A stretch of 64,000 bases of DNA from JAJZKE01 sp963762395 (GCA_963762395.1 CAVXKL010000001.1:372001-436000); one strand, 5' to 3'. Counted from the first letter of the stretch, positions 34,477 to 43,669 are shown. Numbers and translations are program-made. Notes: generated by a model from the letters alone, not told the origin.

Positions 34477-34970
34477 GCTTCAGGAGGCTGCATTGGCGGA
34501 TTTGTCGGTGGAACATCATCCGAAGGGTAATTATTATCTAAGCCTGGCTGAGGACTAAATGGTTGCTGCGGCATTGATTGGGCCTGAGTTGGATCATTAA
34601 AGGGTTGAACGGGAGCTGCGTTAGTGACCGGATTAACTGCAGCTGGACTTATAGGATTTGCTTGGGAGGCACTCAATATCTGAGATGCAGACTGAGCAAC
34701 TTCAACTTTTAATTTATCAAACTCTTCTTGGACAATTTCTTTGTAATTGGGAAAGTTAGTTTCTAGCCAATTGAAGGCTCCCTTGTCGTCACGTGCTTCA
34801 AAGTATTTCTCGAATTCGTCTAGTTGCTCGTTGGTCATCTGATCAGCTAATCTCATACCCACTCTGAGCTCGAGGGTCTCATAAATGTGGCTTAAAAGAG
34901 ATCTTTTTTCTTCCTGAGGAAGACTAGCCAAACCTATCTCATTTAATAGAGCGTCATTTATTTGAATCAT
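34473..34970 (-). CDS. Two-part protein: helical domain plus Pro/Gln-rich tail
   Basis: 165 residues. The N-terminal 85 residues are predicted helical and acidic (MIQINDALLNEIGLASLPQEEKRSLL..., QLDEFEKYFEARDD), similar to a small uncharacterised domain I associate with CPR genomes (DUF5663-like; from memory). The C-terminal part is low-complexity, rich in Pro, Gln, Asn and Ala, probably disordered. No catalytic motif. The start is set to ATG at 34970, 6 nt after TACAAT on the minus strand (34977-34982); the open frame continues to 35015, into infB. It follows infB but appears to have its own promoter. Confidence 0.65.
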   Translation of the reverse strand: MIQINDALLNEIGLASLPQEEKRSLLSHIYETLELRVGMRLADQMTNEQLDEFEKYFEARDDKGAFNWLETNFPNYKEIVQEEFDKLKVEVAQSASQILSASQANPISPAAVNPVTNAAPVQPFNDPTQAQSMPQQPFSPQPGLDNNYPSDDVPPTNPPMQPPEA

Positions 34971-34998
34971 GAATATATTGTACCATTTAAGCTTATAT

Positions 34999-36777
34999 CT
35001 ACAGTTTTCTTTCAATTAATTCGCGGGTAAACGCTTCGAGTTTGTCACCTTCTTGAAGATCCAGTCGCTGTTTAGTCTTCAGATCAACACCACACATCTC
35101 TCCTTGATGAACAATCTTAACGTCGTTTGGTCCTTTTTTAAGGTTGGTTATCTCCACTTCGGCAAGTTTTTCTTTACCCCTCATCACCCTAGCTAGTGCC
35201 GGCGCCTGCAATTTACCGCTATCTATCTCACCGCCGCAGATTAAGTCTGTCTTAGTTGTCTTAAATATACCTCTTATGGTTAGTTTTCCTAAATTAGTCT
35301 CAACCACTTCTGGTCTTAATAATTTGCTTAGTTCTTCTTTTATGTCGTCAATTAACTCATATATGACGTTATATTCCTTAATATTAACCTTGTCTCTTTT
35401 GGCATGTTGTCTAGAGCTAGCTGGTACAGGTATGTTGAAGCCATAGATGATGGCATTTGAAGTTATAGCCAGCCTAATATCATTCTCGGTAACAGGGCCT
35501 ATGCCTGTGCCAACAAAGCGAACAGCAACTTCTTCGGTATCAAGTGCTTTGAGACTATCCATAACTGATCTTAGCGTCCCTTGGACATCAGCTTTTATAA
35601 CCACATTAAGTTCGGCTATTTGGTTATTGCGGTTAATTAGACGGATTAGCTCATTACTACTAATATCCATCCGAGTAGCACTCTTTTTTTGCTTAAGCAG
35701 TTGGCTGATGGCTTCTTTAGCTTCTTTTTCACTGTTATAGGCAATAAATTCATCACCAAACTCAGGTAAGGATTTAAAGCCGGTAATTGTGACCGGTGTT
35801 GAAGGCTTAGCCGATTCAATGGCCTGTCTTTTATCATCTTCGAGGGTTCTAATTTTTGCATAACTGGCACCACCAGCAACGATGTAGCTTCCAACATTGA
35901 GTATGCCAGCCTCAATTAACGCCCTAGCGACTGGTCCGCGGCCTGTCTCAATGTGCGACTCTATGATTAAGCCACTTGCAGGTACATCTAAGTCGGCTTT
36001 TAATTCTTCAATATCTGCTACTAGCAGGATCATATCCAGCAGGTTGTCTATGCCTTCACCGGTTTTAGCAGAAACTTCAACTACTAAAGTGTCTCCGCCC
36101 CACTCTTCAACCAGCAAATCTTGTTCGGATAGTTGCTGTTTGATCCTATTTATGTCTGCGCCTGGTTTATCTATTTTATTAATGGCAACAATAATTTTTA
36201 CGCCAACTTTCTTGGCAAACCTTATCGCTTCAATTGTTTGTGGCTTCACGCCTTCATCAGCGGCAATGACAATAATGACAATATCTGTCAGTTGTGCACC
36301 GTGTTCCCTAACGGCAGCAAAAGCCTCATGGCCAGGCGTATCTAGAAAGGTTATTCCCCTACCCTTATACTCTACCTGATAAGCACTAATGTACTGGGTT
36401 ATTCCACCTGCTTCTTTGTCGACCACATGACTGGACCTAATTTTATCTAGTAATGATGTCTTACCGTGGTCTACATGGCCCATTACAGCAACAACAGGCG
36501 GTCTAGGGACAGCTTTGGCACTAGGTTTAACTTTCTTATGAGTTAGACCTGATTTACTGCTGTCTGAGTCTCCAGATCTTCTAACAAGTTTAATGTCCAG
36601 ACCTAGTTCTTCGGTAATGATTTGGGCAGTATCAAAATCTATTTTCTCGTTAACGGTAGCCATAACACCGTTCTTCATAAGCTCGGTGATAAGTCCGCTA
36701 ACAGGTATAGATAATCGTTCGGCTAGGGTGCCAACGGTTATCATGTCTTCGATTTCGATCTGTGTGCTTGCTGCCAT
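34999..36777 (-). CDS. infB: Translation initiation factor IF-2
   Basis: 592-residue IF-2, the GTPase that brings fMet-tRNA to the 30S subunit. After a short IF2-N domain (about residues 10-60) comes the G domain: G1 GHVDHGKTSLL, G3 DTPGHEAF, G4 NKID. The beta-barrel and C-terminal fMet-tRNA-binding domains follow. It is much shorter than E. coli IF-2 (890) because the long N-terminal linker is missing, which is common in reduced genomes. ATG at 36777 is preceded by AAAGGAG about 7 nt upstream. An upstream in-frame start at 36801 would give an extension with no support. rpsA is upstream on the same strand. Confidence 0.95.
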   Translation of the reverse strand: MAASTQIEIEDMITVGTLAERLSIPVSGLITELMKNGVMATVNEKIDFDTAQIITEELGLDIKLVRRSGDSDSSKSGLTHKKVKPSAKAVPRPPVVAVMGHVDHGKTSLLDKIRSSHVVDKEAGGITQYISAYQVEYKGRGITFLDTPGHEAFAAVREHGAQLTDIVIIVIAADEGVKPQTIEAIRFAKKVGVKIIVAINKIDKPGADINRIKQQLSEQDLLVEEWGGDTLVVEVSAKTGEGIDNLLDMILLVADIEELKADLDVPASGLIIESHIETGRGPVARALIEAGILNVGSYIVAGGASYAKIRTLEDDKRQAIESAKPSTPVTITGFKSLPEFGDEFIAYNSEKEAKEAISQLLKQKKSATRMDISSNELIRLINRNNQIAELNVVIKADVQGTLRSVMDSLKALDTEEVAVRFVGTGIGPVTENDIRLAITSNAIIYGFNIPVPASSRQHAKRDKVNIKEYNVIYELIDDIKEELSKLLRPEVVETNLGKLTIRGIFKTTKTDLICGGEIDSGKLQAPALARVMRGKEKLAEVEITNLKKGPNDVKIVHQGEMCGVDLKTKQRLDLQEGDKLEAFTRELIERKL

Positions 36778-36824
36778 TGACACTCCTTTCTGGGTTAACA
36801 ACCCGGGATTACATAAGCGACATA

Positions 36825-37955
36825 TTATTCCTTGGTAGTCTTCTTCTTTTTAGCTGCACTGGTAGTCTTAGATGACTTAACTGTCTTAGTTTTGGGCTTA
36901 GCATCCTTTAAGGATAGGGCAATTTTACGGTTATCAGCATCAATGTCTAAAACTTTAAACTCTTTCTTTTCATTAAGCTGGAAGAGTTTCTCGGGGTCGA
37001 TTGTTTCATCATCGCTCATTTCACTAACATGGACCAATGCTTCAACGCTTGGGCTTAACTGAATAAAGGCTCCGAAAGGTGTAATTCTGGTTACTTTACC
37101 TTCAACCACGCTGCCTTTTTTAAAAGCTTTGACTTGTTCTAACCATGGATCCTCGGTTGTCTGCTTTAGACTCAAACTTAGTCTGTCTTTATCTATAGAA
37201 ATAATCTTAGCCTTAACTTTGTCACCAACCTTAAGATAATTCCCTGGATTATCTACCCTCTCCCAAGAGATTTCAGAGATATGGATTAGTCCTTCAATGC
37301 CATCAACATTAACAAAGGCACCAAAGTCTATAACACCGGTAACTGTTCCCTCAACAATATCGCCAACTTTTATCTCGGCAAAGCGGGACTGCATATCATC
37401 TTTAACAGCTTCTTTCTCAGAGAATATTAGCTTATTATCTTTACGGCTGACATCTAGAACACGGACTCTAATACCAATATTGGTTAAAGCGCTTAACTTC
37501 TGCAATATTTCATCCTTGTCGGCACCAGATACTCTTGGATAGTGTCCGGCCGCTAGTTGAGAAACGGGCAGAAAGCCCCTAATCCCTTCAAGTTCAACTA
37601 ATAGACCGCCTCTGTTAGCGTCGTAAGGTGCAACTTCAATGATTTCCTGGGCATCAAATATTCGTTGAATTTCATCCCAGCCTCGGTCTTTGGCAGCCCT
37701 CTTCATGCTTAATAGCACCTGACCGTCTTCTAACTCTGGGTCAATAACACTGACTGTTATATCCTGGCCCGGGACTAACTCCTGGCCATGGCCAATTTCT
37801 CGGCGCATAACTACACCAACGCCCTTATCACCAAGGTCAACCCACATTTCATTCTTTTTTACAGATGTAATCTTTCCTTCGATTACATCACCTACTTCCA
37901 GGCCTTTAATATCTGAACCAGTAAGCAAATCGTCCATTGTAGCAGTACTGCTCAC
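36825..37955 (-). CDS. rpsA: S1-domain RNA-binding protein (ribosomal protein bS1-like)
   Basis: 376-residue protein with four S1 OB-fold repeats (roughly residues 18-85, 102-172, 190-258 and 275-345); the best-conserved are GDIVEGTVTGVIDFGAFVNVDGIEGLIHISEISW and the fourth. The tail is Lys/Thr-rich. E. coli S1 has six repeats, while Gram-positive and CPR forms usually have four or five. It probably helps the ribosome bind mRNAs with weak or no Shine-Dalgarno. The GTG at 37955 has GGGGAGGAT about 9 nt upstream; an ATG at 37937 is an alternative. 47 nt separate it from infB. Confidence 0.88.
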   Translation of the reverse strand: MSSTATMDDLLTGSDIKGLEVGDVIEGKITSVKKNEMWVDLGDKGVGVVMRREIGHGQELVPGQDITVSVIDPELEDGQVLLSMKRAAKDRGWDEIQRIFDAQEIIEVAPYDANRGGLLVELEGIRGFLPVSQLAAGHYPRVSGADKDEILQKLSALTNIGIRVRVLDVSRKDNKLIFSEKEAVKDDMQSRFAEIKVGDIVEGTVTGVIDFGAFVNVDGIEGLIHISEISWERVDNPGNYLKVGDKVKAKIISIDKDRLSLSLKQTTEDPWLEQVKAFKKGSVVEGKVTRITPFGAFIQLSPSVEALVHVSEMSDDETIDPEKLFQLNEKKEFKVLDIDADNRKIALSLKDAKPKTKTVKSSKTTSAAKKKKTTKE

Positions 37956-38123
37956 TTAAATATGATCCTCCCCTATAAAGTATCTCCTGGTTAGCAACAA
38001 AAAGGATAAATTTATCCCTAAATCTTGATGATTTAATTAATTAACTAACTAAAAAGATTAGCTTAAATATACACCTTTACATCTTATAAAGTCAAAATAG
38101 TTAAGTCATGGTAAACTGACATT

Positions 38124-38942
38124 ATGTATATTTGTATTGATGTCGGGGGTACCAAGACACTTGTTGCCAGTTTTTCTGATGATGGTCGCCTCATTGAAAA
38201 AGAAAAAATTCCAACTTCAAAAAACTATGATGATTTCTTAAGGGATGTAAAAAGTGTCGTAGAAAAGTTCAATGATAAAAACTTCGCTTACGGAGCTGTT
38301 GGTGTTCCGGCCGCACAGCTTGACAGACAACAGGGTAGAGGGATAGTTTTTTCTAATCTCCCTTGGCAAAATGTTAGTGTAGTTGACGATCTAAGGAAGA
38401 TGTTCAGCTGCCCTATACTAATTGAAAATGACGCTAAAATGGCCGGTCTTTACGAAGCAGTTAAGGTTAAGGATAAGTATTCTAGGGTTCTCTATCTAAC
38501 AGTCAGTACAGGCATTGGCTTTGCAGTTATAGACAATTTGAAAATAGATACAGATGTCGGTGATCCTGGTGGAAGCAGCTTACTTCTTAGAAGAGGTGAT
38601 CAGTTTGTGTCTTGGGAGTCATTAGCTTCAGGCAAAGCATTAGTTGAGAAATACGGCAAAATAGCCAAAGACATAGACGAACCGGAAATATGGCGATCAT
38701 TCACTAAAGAGCTAGCAGAAGGCCTAATTTGGTTAATAGCTATAACTCAGCCACAAGTGGTATTTATTGGCGGAAGCGTCGGTGCATATTTTCATAAGTA
38801 CGCAAGTTTTTTGAAAGAGGCGATAAACAGTTATGATCTACCCCTAATAAAGATCCCGCAGTTTGAACAGGCCCAAGTTGCTAACGACGGTGTAGTCTAT
38901 GGCTGCTATGAATATATTAAACAGACACTAAAGAATGGATGA
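38124..38942 (+). CDS. ROK-family sugar kinase
   Basis: 272-residue ROK-family kinase, likely glucokinase-like. The phosphate-1 motif is CIDVGGTKTLVASF at the N-terminus, and the second phosphate region reads YLTVSTGIGFAVI. ROK kinases usually have an ExGH and a Cys-rich zinc motif (CxCGxxGCxE) in the middle; both are absent here (the region reads DPGGSSLLLRRGDQF), so substrate specificity is uncertain. The adenosine motif is VVFIGGSVG. TAAACT (38112-38117) lies 6 nt before the ATG. The 3' end overlaps the next gene by 8 nt. Confidence 0.8.
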   Translation: MYICIDVGGTKTLVASFSDDGRLIEKEKIPTSKNYDDFLRDVKSVVEKFNDKNFAYGAVGVPAAQLDRQQGRGIVFSNLPWQNVSVVDDLRKMFSCPILIENDAKMAGLYEAVKVKDKYSRVLYLTVSTGIGFAVIDNLKIDTDVGDPGGSSLLLRRGDQFVSWESLASGKALVEKYGKIAKDIDEPEIWRSFTKELAEGLIWLIAITQPQVVFIGGSVGAYFHKYASFLKEAINSYDLPLIKIPQFEQAQVANDGVVYGCYEYIKQTLKNG

Positions 38943-39420
38943 GTTAGTTCAAAAGATTAAAAAGAAGTACCCTAAGCTCAATTTAAGCCCCTCTGACAGC
39001 TTTTATTGGTCGCCAGAGACTAATGAGGTGTTCTATAAGGCAGATTCAAAGGGAAAGCTTAATAAATGGTCACTGCTCCACGAGGTTGGCCATGCCCTCT
39101 TAAAACACAATCATTACGACGCAGACTACATGCTCTTGCAGCTAGAAATAGAGGCTTGGCAAAAAGCCAAGGAAATAGCTGCCTTTTTTGATATCTCCAT
39201 CGATGACAGTCACATCCAAGACTGCCTAGATACTTACCGGGATTGGCTATATAAACGAAGTATTTGCCCAAAGTGCTCAACCAAATGCTTGCAGCAAAGT
39301 GATTTCAGCCATTACTTTTGTTTCAACTGCCATATGAGATGGCGAGTTACTACAGCAAGATTTTGTCGGACATATAGGATGGCCGATAATAGTCTTGCTA
39401 GCCATCAGGTCTTTATATAA
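38935..39420 (+). CDS. Zincin-like protein with HExxH and C-terminal zinc ribbon
   Basis: 161 residues. An HEVGHALL motif (about residue 43) resembles the ImmA/IrrE and SprT-like minimal metalloprotease helix. The C-terminus carries two Cys pairs (CPKC and CFNC) spaced about 18 residues apart, likely a zinc ribbon. This HExxH-plus-zinc-ribbon layout is reminiscent of SprT-type proteins, but sequence similarity is too low for me to name it. It overlaps the ROK kinase by 8 nt. Substrate unknown. Confidence 0.65.
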   Translation: MDELVQKIKKKYPKLNLSPSDSFYWSPETNEVFYKADSKGKLNKWSLLHEVGHALLKHNHYDADYMLLQLEIEAWQKAKEIAAFFDISIDDSHIQDCLDTYRDWLYKRSICPKCSTKCLQQSDFSHYFCFNCHMRWRVTTARFCRTYRMADNSLASHQVFI

Positions 39421-39580
39421 CAAAAAGGCCCAGATATTCTATATAGTATAGTTTGTAATTTAAACAGTAAAATTGTATAAATGCTGGTTTCTGCACCATC
39501 TTAAAGAGAATGAAGCCTATTTATTAGCTAAATATCAGGAATGCTAATCCTAATATTATTGCAAATAACAGGAATTAGAC

Positions 39581-39586
39581 TATAAT
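39581..39586 (+). promoter_or_regulatory. -10 box of the first DUF4143-type ATPase
   Basis: Perfect TATAAT, 7 nt before the ATG at 39594, with no Shine-Dalgarno sequence. Confidence 0.5.
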
Positions 39587-39593
39587 TGATAGT

Positions 39594-40742
39594 ATGATTC
39601 AGCGCTACTATGACAACCTAGACGAGTACGTAAAGCCGGGTAAGGTATTAGTTATCTATGGCCCTAGACAGGTAGGAAAGACTACCATGGTAAAAAACTA
39701 TCTCGATCACACCTCATTAAAATATAGGTTTGATTCCGGAGATAACCTGGCCATTCAAGAAGTACTTAGCTCTAGGGATTTCACTGCTATCAAGCGTTAT
39801 GTCGGTGACAACGAATTAGTAGTGATAGACGAGGCTCAACAGATAACGGGTATCGGTATGGGGTTAAAAATCCTAGTTGATCAGCTACCACATGCACGTG
39901 TTATAGCGACAGGCTCATCATCGTTTGATCTTGCTCGCAATATAGGTGAACCGCTTGTCGGTCGTAAAATGACCTTACACCTATATCCAATCTCACAACT
40001 TGAGCTATTGGAACAACAAGGTAACCAGTTCGATCTTATCCAACAACTAGAAGAGTACCTTATATTCGGTTCATACCCCGATACTATTAACGCTAGCTCA
40101 AGGGAAGATAAGGCTATTTATTTAACTGAGCTCGTAGACTCATATCTAATGAAGGATATATTGACTTTGGATAGAATAAAATCGCCTAAAGCTCTCCGTG
40201 ATTTTCTTAAGTTACTCGCCCTACAAGTTGGTAACGAAGTCTCACTTAGCGAATTAGGTAGCCAGATTGGTTGGGATTTTAAAACTGTAAGTAGATATCT
40301 CGATCTATTAGAGCAATGTTTTGTCATTATTCGTCTGGGAGGTTTTAGTCGCAATTTGCGTTCGGAGATTACCCGCAAGAGTAAGTACTATTTCTTAGAC
40401 AATGGCGTGCGTAACGCAATCTTGCAGCAATTTAATACTCTTGACGTCCGTAATGATGTCGGTAGCTTATGGGAAAACTTCATAATAGTTGAGCGTATAA
40501 AGTTTCGTTCATACACTAACAGGTATGCCAATGAATACTTTTGGCGAACCTATGAGCAAAAAGAAATTGACCTTATTGAAGAGTACGATGGTAAATTACA
40601 CGGCTATGAACTTAAGTGGTCTGAAAAAAAGTCACCAAAAGCTCCTCTTGGCTGGAAAGATGCCTATCCTGATACAACCTACAGGGTTATAAACAAACAA
40701 AATTACTTAGACTTCGTAGCCATACCGAACCGAAAGAATTAA
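39594..40742 (+). CDS. ATPase of the AAA/DUF4143 family
   Basis: 382-residue P-loop ATPase. Walker A is IYGPRQVGKTT (about residue 23), Walker B is LVVIDEAQQI, and a sensor-like ATGSSSFDLA follows. The C-terminal half contains a winged-helix segment (SLSELGSQIGWDFKTVSRYLDLLEQC) and a PD-(D/E)XK-like region (KEIDLIEEYDGKLHGYELKWSEKK), as in DUF4143 proteins. The biological role of this widespread family is not established. A second, divergent member lies at 41756-42943. Confidence 0.88.
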   Translation: MIQRYYDNLDEYVKPGKVLVIYGPRQVGKTTMVKNYLDHTSLKYRFDSGDNLAIQEVLSSRDFTAIKRYVGDNELVVIDEAQQITGIGMGLKILVDQLPHARVIATGSSSFDLARNIGEPLVGRKMTLHLYPISQLELLEQQGNQFDLIQQLEEYLIFGSYPDTINASSREDKAIYLTELVDSYLMKDILTLDRIKSPKALRDFLKLLALQVGNEVSLSELGSQIGWDFKTVSRYLDLLEQCFVIIRLGGFSRNLRSEITRKSKYYFLDNGVRNAILQQFNTLDVRNDVGSLWENFIIVERIKFRSYTNRYANEYFWRTYEQKEIDLIEEYDGKLHGYELKWSEKKSPKAPLGWKDAYPDTTYRVINKQNYLDFVAIPNRKN

Positions 40743-40783
40743 GCAAAAGATACCAGAAAATAAACACCCGATAAGCTTAATAA

Positions 40784-40812
40784 CAAAAAGGCCCCGGATG
40801 TAATCCGGAGCC
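40784..40812 (-). terminator. Intrinsic terminator of the KGG-protein gene
   Basis: Ten-bp stem with one mismatch (40790-40799 with 40803-40812), loop GTA. On the minus strand it is followed by TTTTTGTTA. It sits 22 nt after the stop of the small KGG gene. Confidence 0.75.
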
Positions 40813-40833
40813 CTTAAGTATAAGGTTAATACC

Positions 40834-41025
40834 TTATTTCTTAGTTCGTCTAGAGATTCTACCACCCCTGGCACCAGCTATACGAGCTAGTTCACGGTTA
40901 GCGAAGAATCCGCCAGTTCGACCTAATTTACCGCCTTTTGCGCCAATTTTAGCGTAAAAGTCAGATCCATACTTTTTCTTGTTAGTTGCAGCAGCAGCTT
41001 TGCCGCCAGCTTTTGTTCCAGCCAT
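40834..41025 (-). CDS. Small KGG-motif stress-type protein
   Basis: 63-residue strongly basic protein rich in Gly, Lys and Arg, with the motifs KIGAKGGKLGRTGGF and GARGGRISRRT, as in 'KGG' general-stress proteins. Such proteins are common in CPR genomes and may bind nucleic acid, but the function is unknown. The start is set to ATG at 41025, preceded by AAGGAGG 8-9 nt upstream. The longer open frame to 41112 is not supported. A terminator follows at 40784-40812. Confidence 0.8.
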   Translation of the reverse strand: MAGTKAGGKAAAATNKKKYGSDFYAKIGAKGGKLGRTGGFFANRELARIAGARGGRISRRTKK

Positions 41026-41232
41026 TATTATGACCTCCTTATTAATACTTCCCGTGTATAGAAAAGAGGATGCATCTTCGAGACACCATCCCCTCCTTAC
41101 GCGAATTACCAATATGATATCACGCTATTGTTTTTAAGTCAATAATCTTTAGCAATTTGTTTTTCTCAGTAACTTTATAATATAGTATGGGTCAATGAAC
41201 ATGCCAGAACTTATCTAAACCAAGTGAGTTAT

Positions 41233-41658
41233 ATGCCGAACAATCATTACTCGAAACACTCTGTTAGAGATTGGACTTTATATGTACTAAGGTTTAGTGA
41301 TGGTACTTACTATGTCGGTATTACTTCTTATAAGGACTTCTTGCATCGAATTAACCAACATGGAGGGAGCAATGGTGCAAGATGGAATAGGTCTAAGACT
41401 TTAGAAGAAATAGTTGAAGTACAGCACTTGGGCAAAATGGAACGTCTAAGGGCAGAAAATATCGAGAATGATGTAGCCCTAGACTATCGAAAGAAAATTG
41501 TTAGAACTAAGGTCAGAGGTGGCTATAATATATTTCCAACCAGTTCTATTGTTCCAACTTATACCCCTGGTAGCTGGCAATCAATTGCTTTTATTGGTAT
41601 CTGTCTAATATTTGTTCTACTGGTCCTAATATTTCTTATATTTATTAGCCCCACTTAA
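41233..41658 (+). CDS. GIY-YIG domain protein with C-terminal membrane anchor
   Basis: About 141 residues. The N-terminal 85 residues form a GIY-YIG-type nuclease domain: WTLYVLRFSDGTYYVGITSYK (GIY and YIG elements read YVL and YVG), followed by the R-x-x-x-H region FLHRINQHGG. The C-terminus is one long hydrophobic helix (about residues 113-141, SIAFIGICLIFVLLVLIFLIF). Stand-alone GIY-YIG proteins of the UPF0213/YhbQ type normally have no membrane anchor. The start could also be a GTG at 41224; neither has a Shine-Dalgarno. A TATAAT box near 41176 lies about 50 nt upstream. Confidence 0.75.
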   Translation: MPNNHYSKHSVRDWTLYVLRFSDGTYYVGITSYKDFLHRINQHGGSNGARWNRSKTLEEIVEVQHLGKMERLRAENIENDVALDYRKKIVRTKVRGGYNIFPTSSIVPTYTPGSWQSIAFIGICLIFVLLVLIFLIFISPT

Positions 41659-41755
41659 TTTAAGCGCCAGTAATTTAAATCTCCTTATTTTTGGATAGGA
41701 TCAAATAATATCACACTAAAATTTGGATATGTCCAAATCTTTAGTCATTAGAGCC

Positions 41756-42943
41756 CTAAATATTAATTGCCGTTATCACTTTGGCAGCTTCGGAGTATTT
41801 CTTCGACAATACATAGCACCTCTTTAGTTTCAGACGGGAAGACAATTTTTCTAGTTTTTGCACATCGCGTTCTGTCCCCGATAGTTTTGCTTCAAGGGCA
41901 ATCTCTCTATTGAGAATAAAATCGACCTCAGCAGTATTTTTCTTGTTATAAAAGCTCAATTCGCCATATACCGCTAATTGGTTAGCTACGGCATTCTCAA
42001 ATAGCTGAGCGTCGTTTACGTGGCCTATAGACAGTAATAGCCCAGTATCACTAAAGTAAACCTTGCGACCACCAGCTACCGAACGATCAATACTATGAGA
42101 AAACTTTGGAAGTAGTTTTATCATAAACGTGCCTTGAAGAAACTCTAAAAAGCTATAGACTTTAGGTCTATCTATTCCGAGCTCATCAGCTAATCTAGAT
42201 ACATCAATCATTGAGCCCACTCGTGGTACCAATAATAGAATAAGATCGCGAAGCTCACGGATATCCCTGTAATCGGATAATAGCTTTAGGTCTTTTTCAA
42301 AGAATGAAGCAAATATATTGCGCAGTACTATGTTCTTTGTTTCTGGATCTTTGGTTGTAACTACTTCAGGAAAACCGCCGTATTGTAAGTATTGATCGTA
42401 GGCTATCTCGTGTTGCTTGTGTAGGAATATATCCGTTTTGGCGAGTTGGTCTTCAAGATTATGGCCTTGGGCTTTTGATAAACTAAGCCGATCCTCAAAA
42501 TACAAATACTCCCTGAATGTTAGCGGAGGTAAAATATATAAGAATTTTCGACCACTAAGCGATTCAGGAAATAGGTTTTTTAAATAAAAACTTGACGAGC
42601 CAGTAACTATAAACTTTACGCCATAGTGGTCAATCAAATACTTTATGATTTTTGTAATATCCGGGTAGTTTTGTATTTCATCTAGGAAGATATATAGTCG
42701 CCGACCCTTAGCATTAGCAGCTTCATTTAGTCTTTGATAAATAGCGTTATAGTCTTCATTCTCAAATATTTTTTGATCAAGTGGATTCTCGAAGTCATAC
42801 CACAGCTTTGGCTTATTTCCTAAGGCGTCCGAGAGTTGGCGCATTAAGACAGTCTTACCAACTTGCCGCATACCGGTTATCACTAAAGCGTTTTTGTGCT
42901 CCAGGTGTCTTTCTATCTGGTAGTAAAGTAATCTTTTCTTCAT
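41756..42943 (-). CDS. ATPase of the AAA/DUF4143 family (second copy)
   Basis: 395-residue P-loop ATPase: Walker A ITGMRQVGKTVLMRQL (about residue 24), Walker B YIFLDEIQNYPD, sensor VTGSSSFYLK. The C-terminal winged helix (DVSRLADELGIDRPKVYSFLEFLQ) and nuclease-like segment (TAEVDFILNREIALEAKLS, with D..E-x-K) are clear. It resembles the protein at 39594-40742 in layout but is divergent in sequence, so it is a paralogue from transfer or old duplication. Cellular role unknown. The 5S rRNA terminator begins 130 bp beyond its start. Confidence 0.88.
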   Translation of the reverse strand: MKKRLLYYQIERHLEHKNALVITGMRQVGKTVLMRQLSDALGNKPKLWYDFENPLDQKIFENEDYNAIYQRLNEAANAKGRRLYIFLDEIQNYPDITKIIKYLIDHYGVKFIVTGSSSFYLKNLFPESLSGRKFLYILPPLTFREYLYFEDRLSLSKAQGHNLEDQLAKTDIFLHKQHEIAYDQYLQYGGFPEVVTTKDPETKNIVLRNIFASFFEKDLKLLSDYRDIRELRDLILLLVPRVGSMIDVSRLADELGIDRPKVYSFLEFLQGTFMIKLLPKFSHSIDRSVAGGRKVYFSDTGLLLSIGHVNDAQLFENAVANQLAVYGELSFYNKKNTAEVDFILNREIALEAKLSGTERDVQKLEKLSSRLKLKRCYVLSKKYSEAAKVITAINI

Positions 42944-43073
42944 AACTGTAACTCTTTAATTACATATAGTAGATTATTTGTAGTATTATGCTTACATATT
43001 AGCTGTTTACTTTGACCTTGTCAATATTTAAAGCTTTGTCCGTCAAATTTGCGCCTGATCATAACACTACAAT

Positions 43074-43106
43074 GAAAAAAACAGCCCCCGCTCGGAGGCT
43101 GTTTTT
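43074..43106 (-). terminator. Terminator of the rRNA unit (bidirectional hairpin)
   Basis: ACAGCC (43081-43086) pairs with GGCTGT (43097-43102); an A-run precedes and a T-run follows, so it can work on both strands. On the minus strand it lies just after the 5S gene and gives a seven-T tail. Confidence 0.85.
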
Positions 43107-43112
43107 ATAATT

Positions 43113-43222
43113 TGGCACCTTGCTATTTTCCCAGGGGTGAACCCCAAGTATTGTAACCGCTATGAGGCTTAACTGCTGTGTTCGGCATGGGAACAGGTGT
43201 TTCCCTCACGCTATGGGCACCA
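43113..43222 (-). rRNA. rrf: 5S ribosomal RNA
   Basis: About 110 nt. The ends TGGTGCCCAT and AAGGTGCCA pair to form helix I. The internal core matches the 5S consensus: TTCCCATGCCGAACACAG and the GTTAAGCC stretch are readable on the minus strand. It follows the 23S gene with a spacer of about 155 nt and no tRNA, and is followed by the terminator at 43074-43106. Confidence 0.95.
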
Positions 43223-43298
43223 ATTTAATCCTTGAATCTTTCAAAGATTTCTTGGTGTCCAAGAATAGCAAAGAACAGAAAGCAATTATAACAAACGT

Positions 43299-43332
43299 AT
43301 TGGTAAATACAAATGACCAGTCAATACACTTT
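43299..43332 (-). repeat. 3' arm of the pre-23S processing stem
   Basis: Complementary over about 35 nt to the arm at 48801-48836, with an uninterrupted 14-bp core (43312-43325 with 48809-48822). The arms flank the 23S gene and would form the double-stranded RNase III-type processing stem. Confidence 0.8.
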
Positions 43333-43669
43333 ACCTAGAACACATGTTGCATGAAGCACCATATGTTCTAGTCGTAAAAAGTCAATGGGACTATTAGTAC
43401 GCTTTGGCTGCACACGTTACCGTGCTTCCACCTTGCGCCTATCAAACTGATCGTCTTTCAGTGTCCTCATAGGGAAATCTAATCTTGAGGTCAGTTTCGC
43501 GCTTAATATGCTTTCAGCGCTTATCTGGTCCGCACATAGCTACCCAGCAATGCCCTTGGTAGAACAACTGGTACACCAGCGGTGCGTTCACTTCGGTCCT
43601 CTCGTACTAGAAGCGAATCCTCTCAAATTTCCTAACGTCCACAGCGGATATAAACCGAACTGTCTCACG

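Noticed and set aside
41197..41220. Six-codon open frame before the GIY-YIG gene as a leader peptide
   Set aside because: Too short to distinguish from chance; no terminator or regulatory fold around it.
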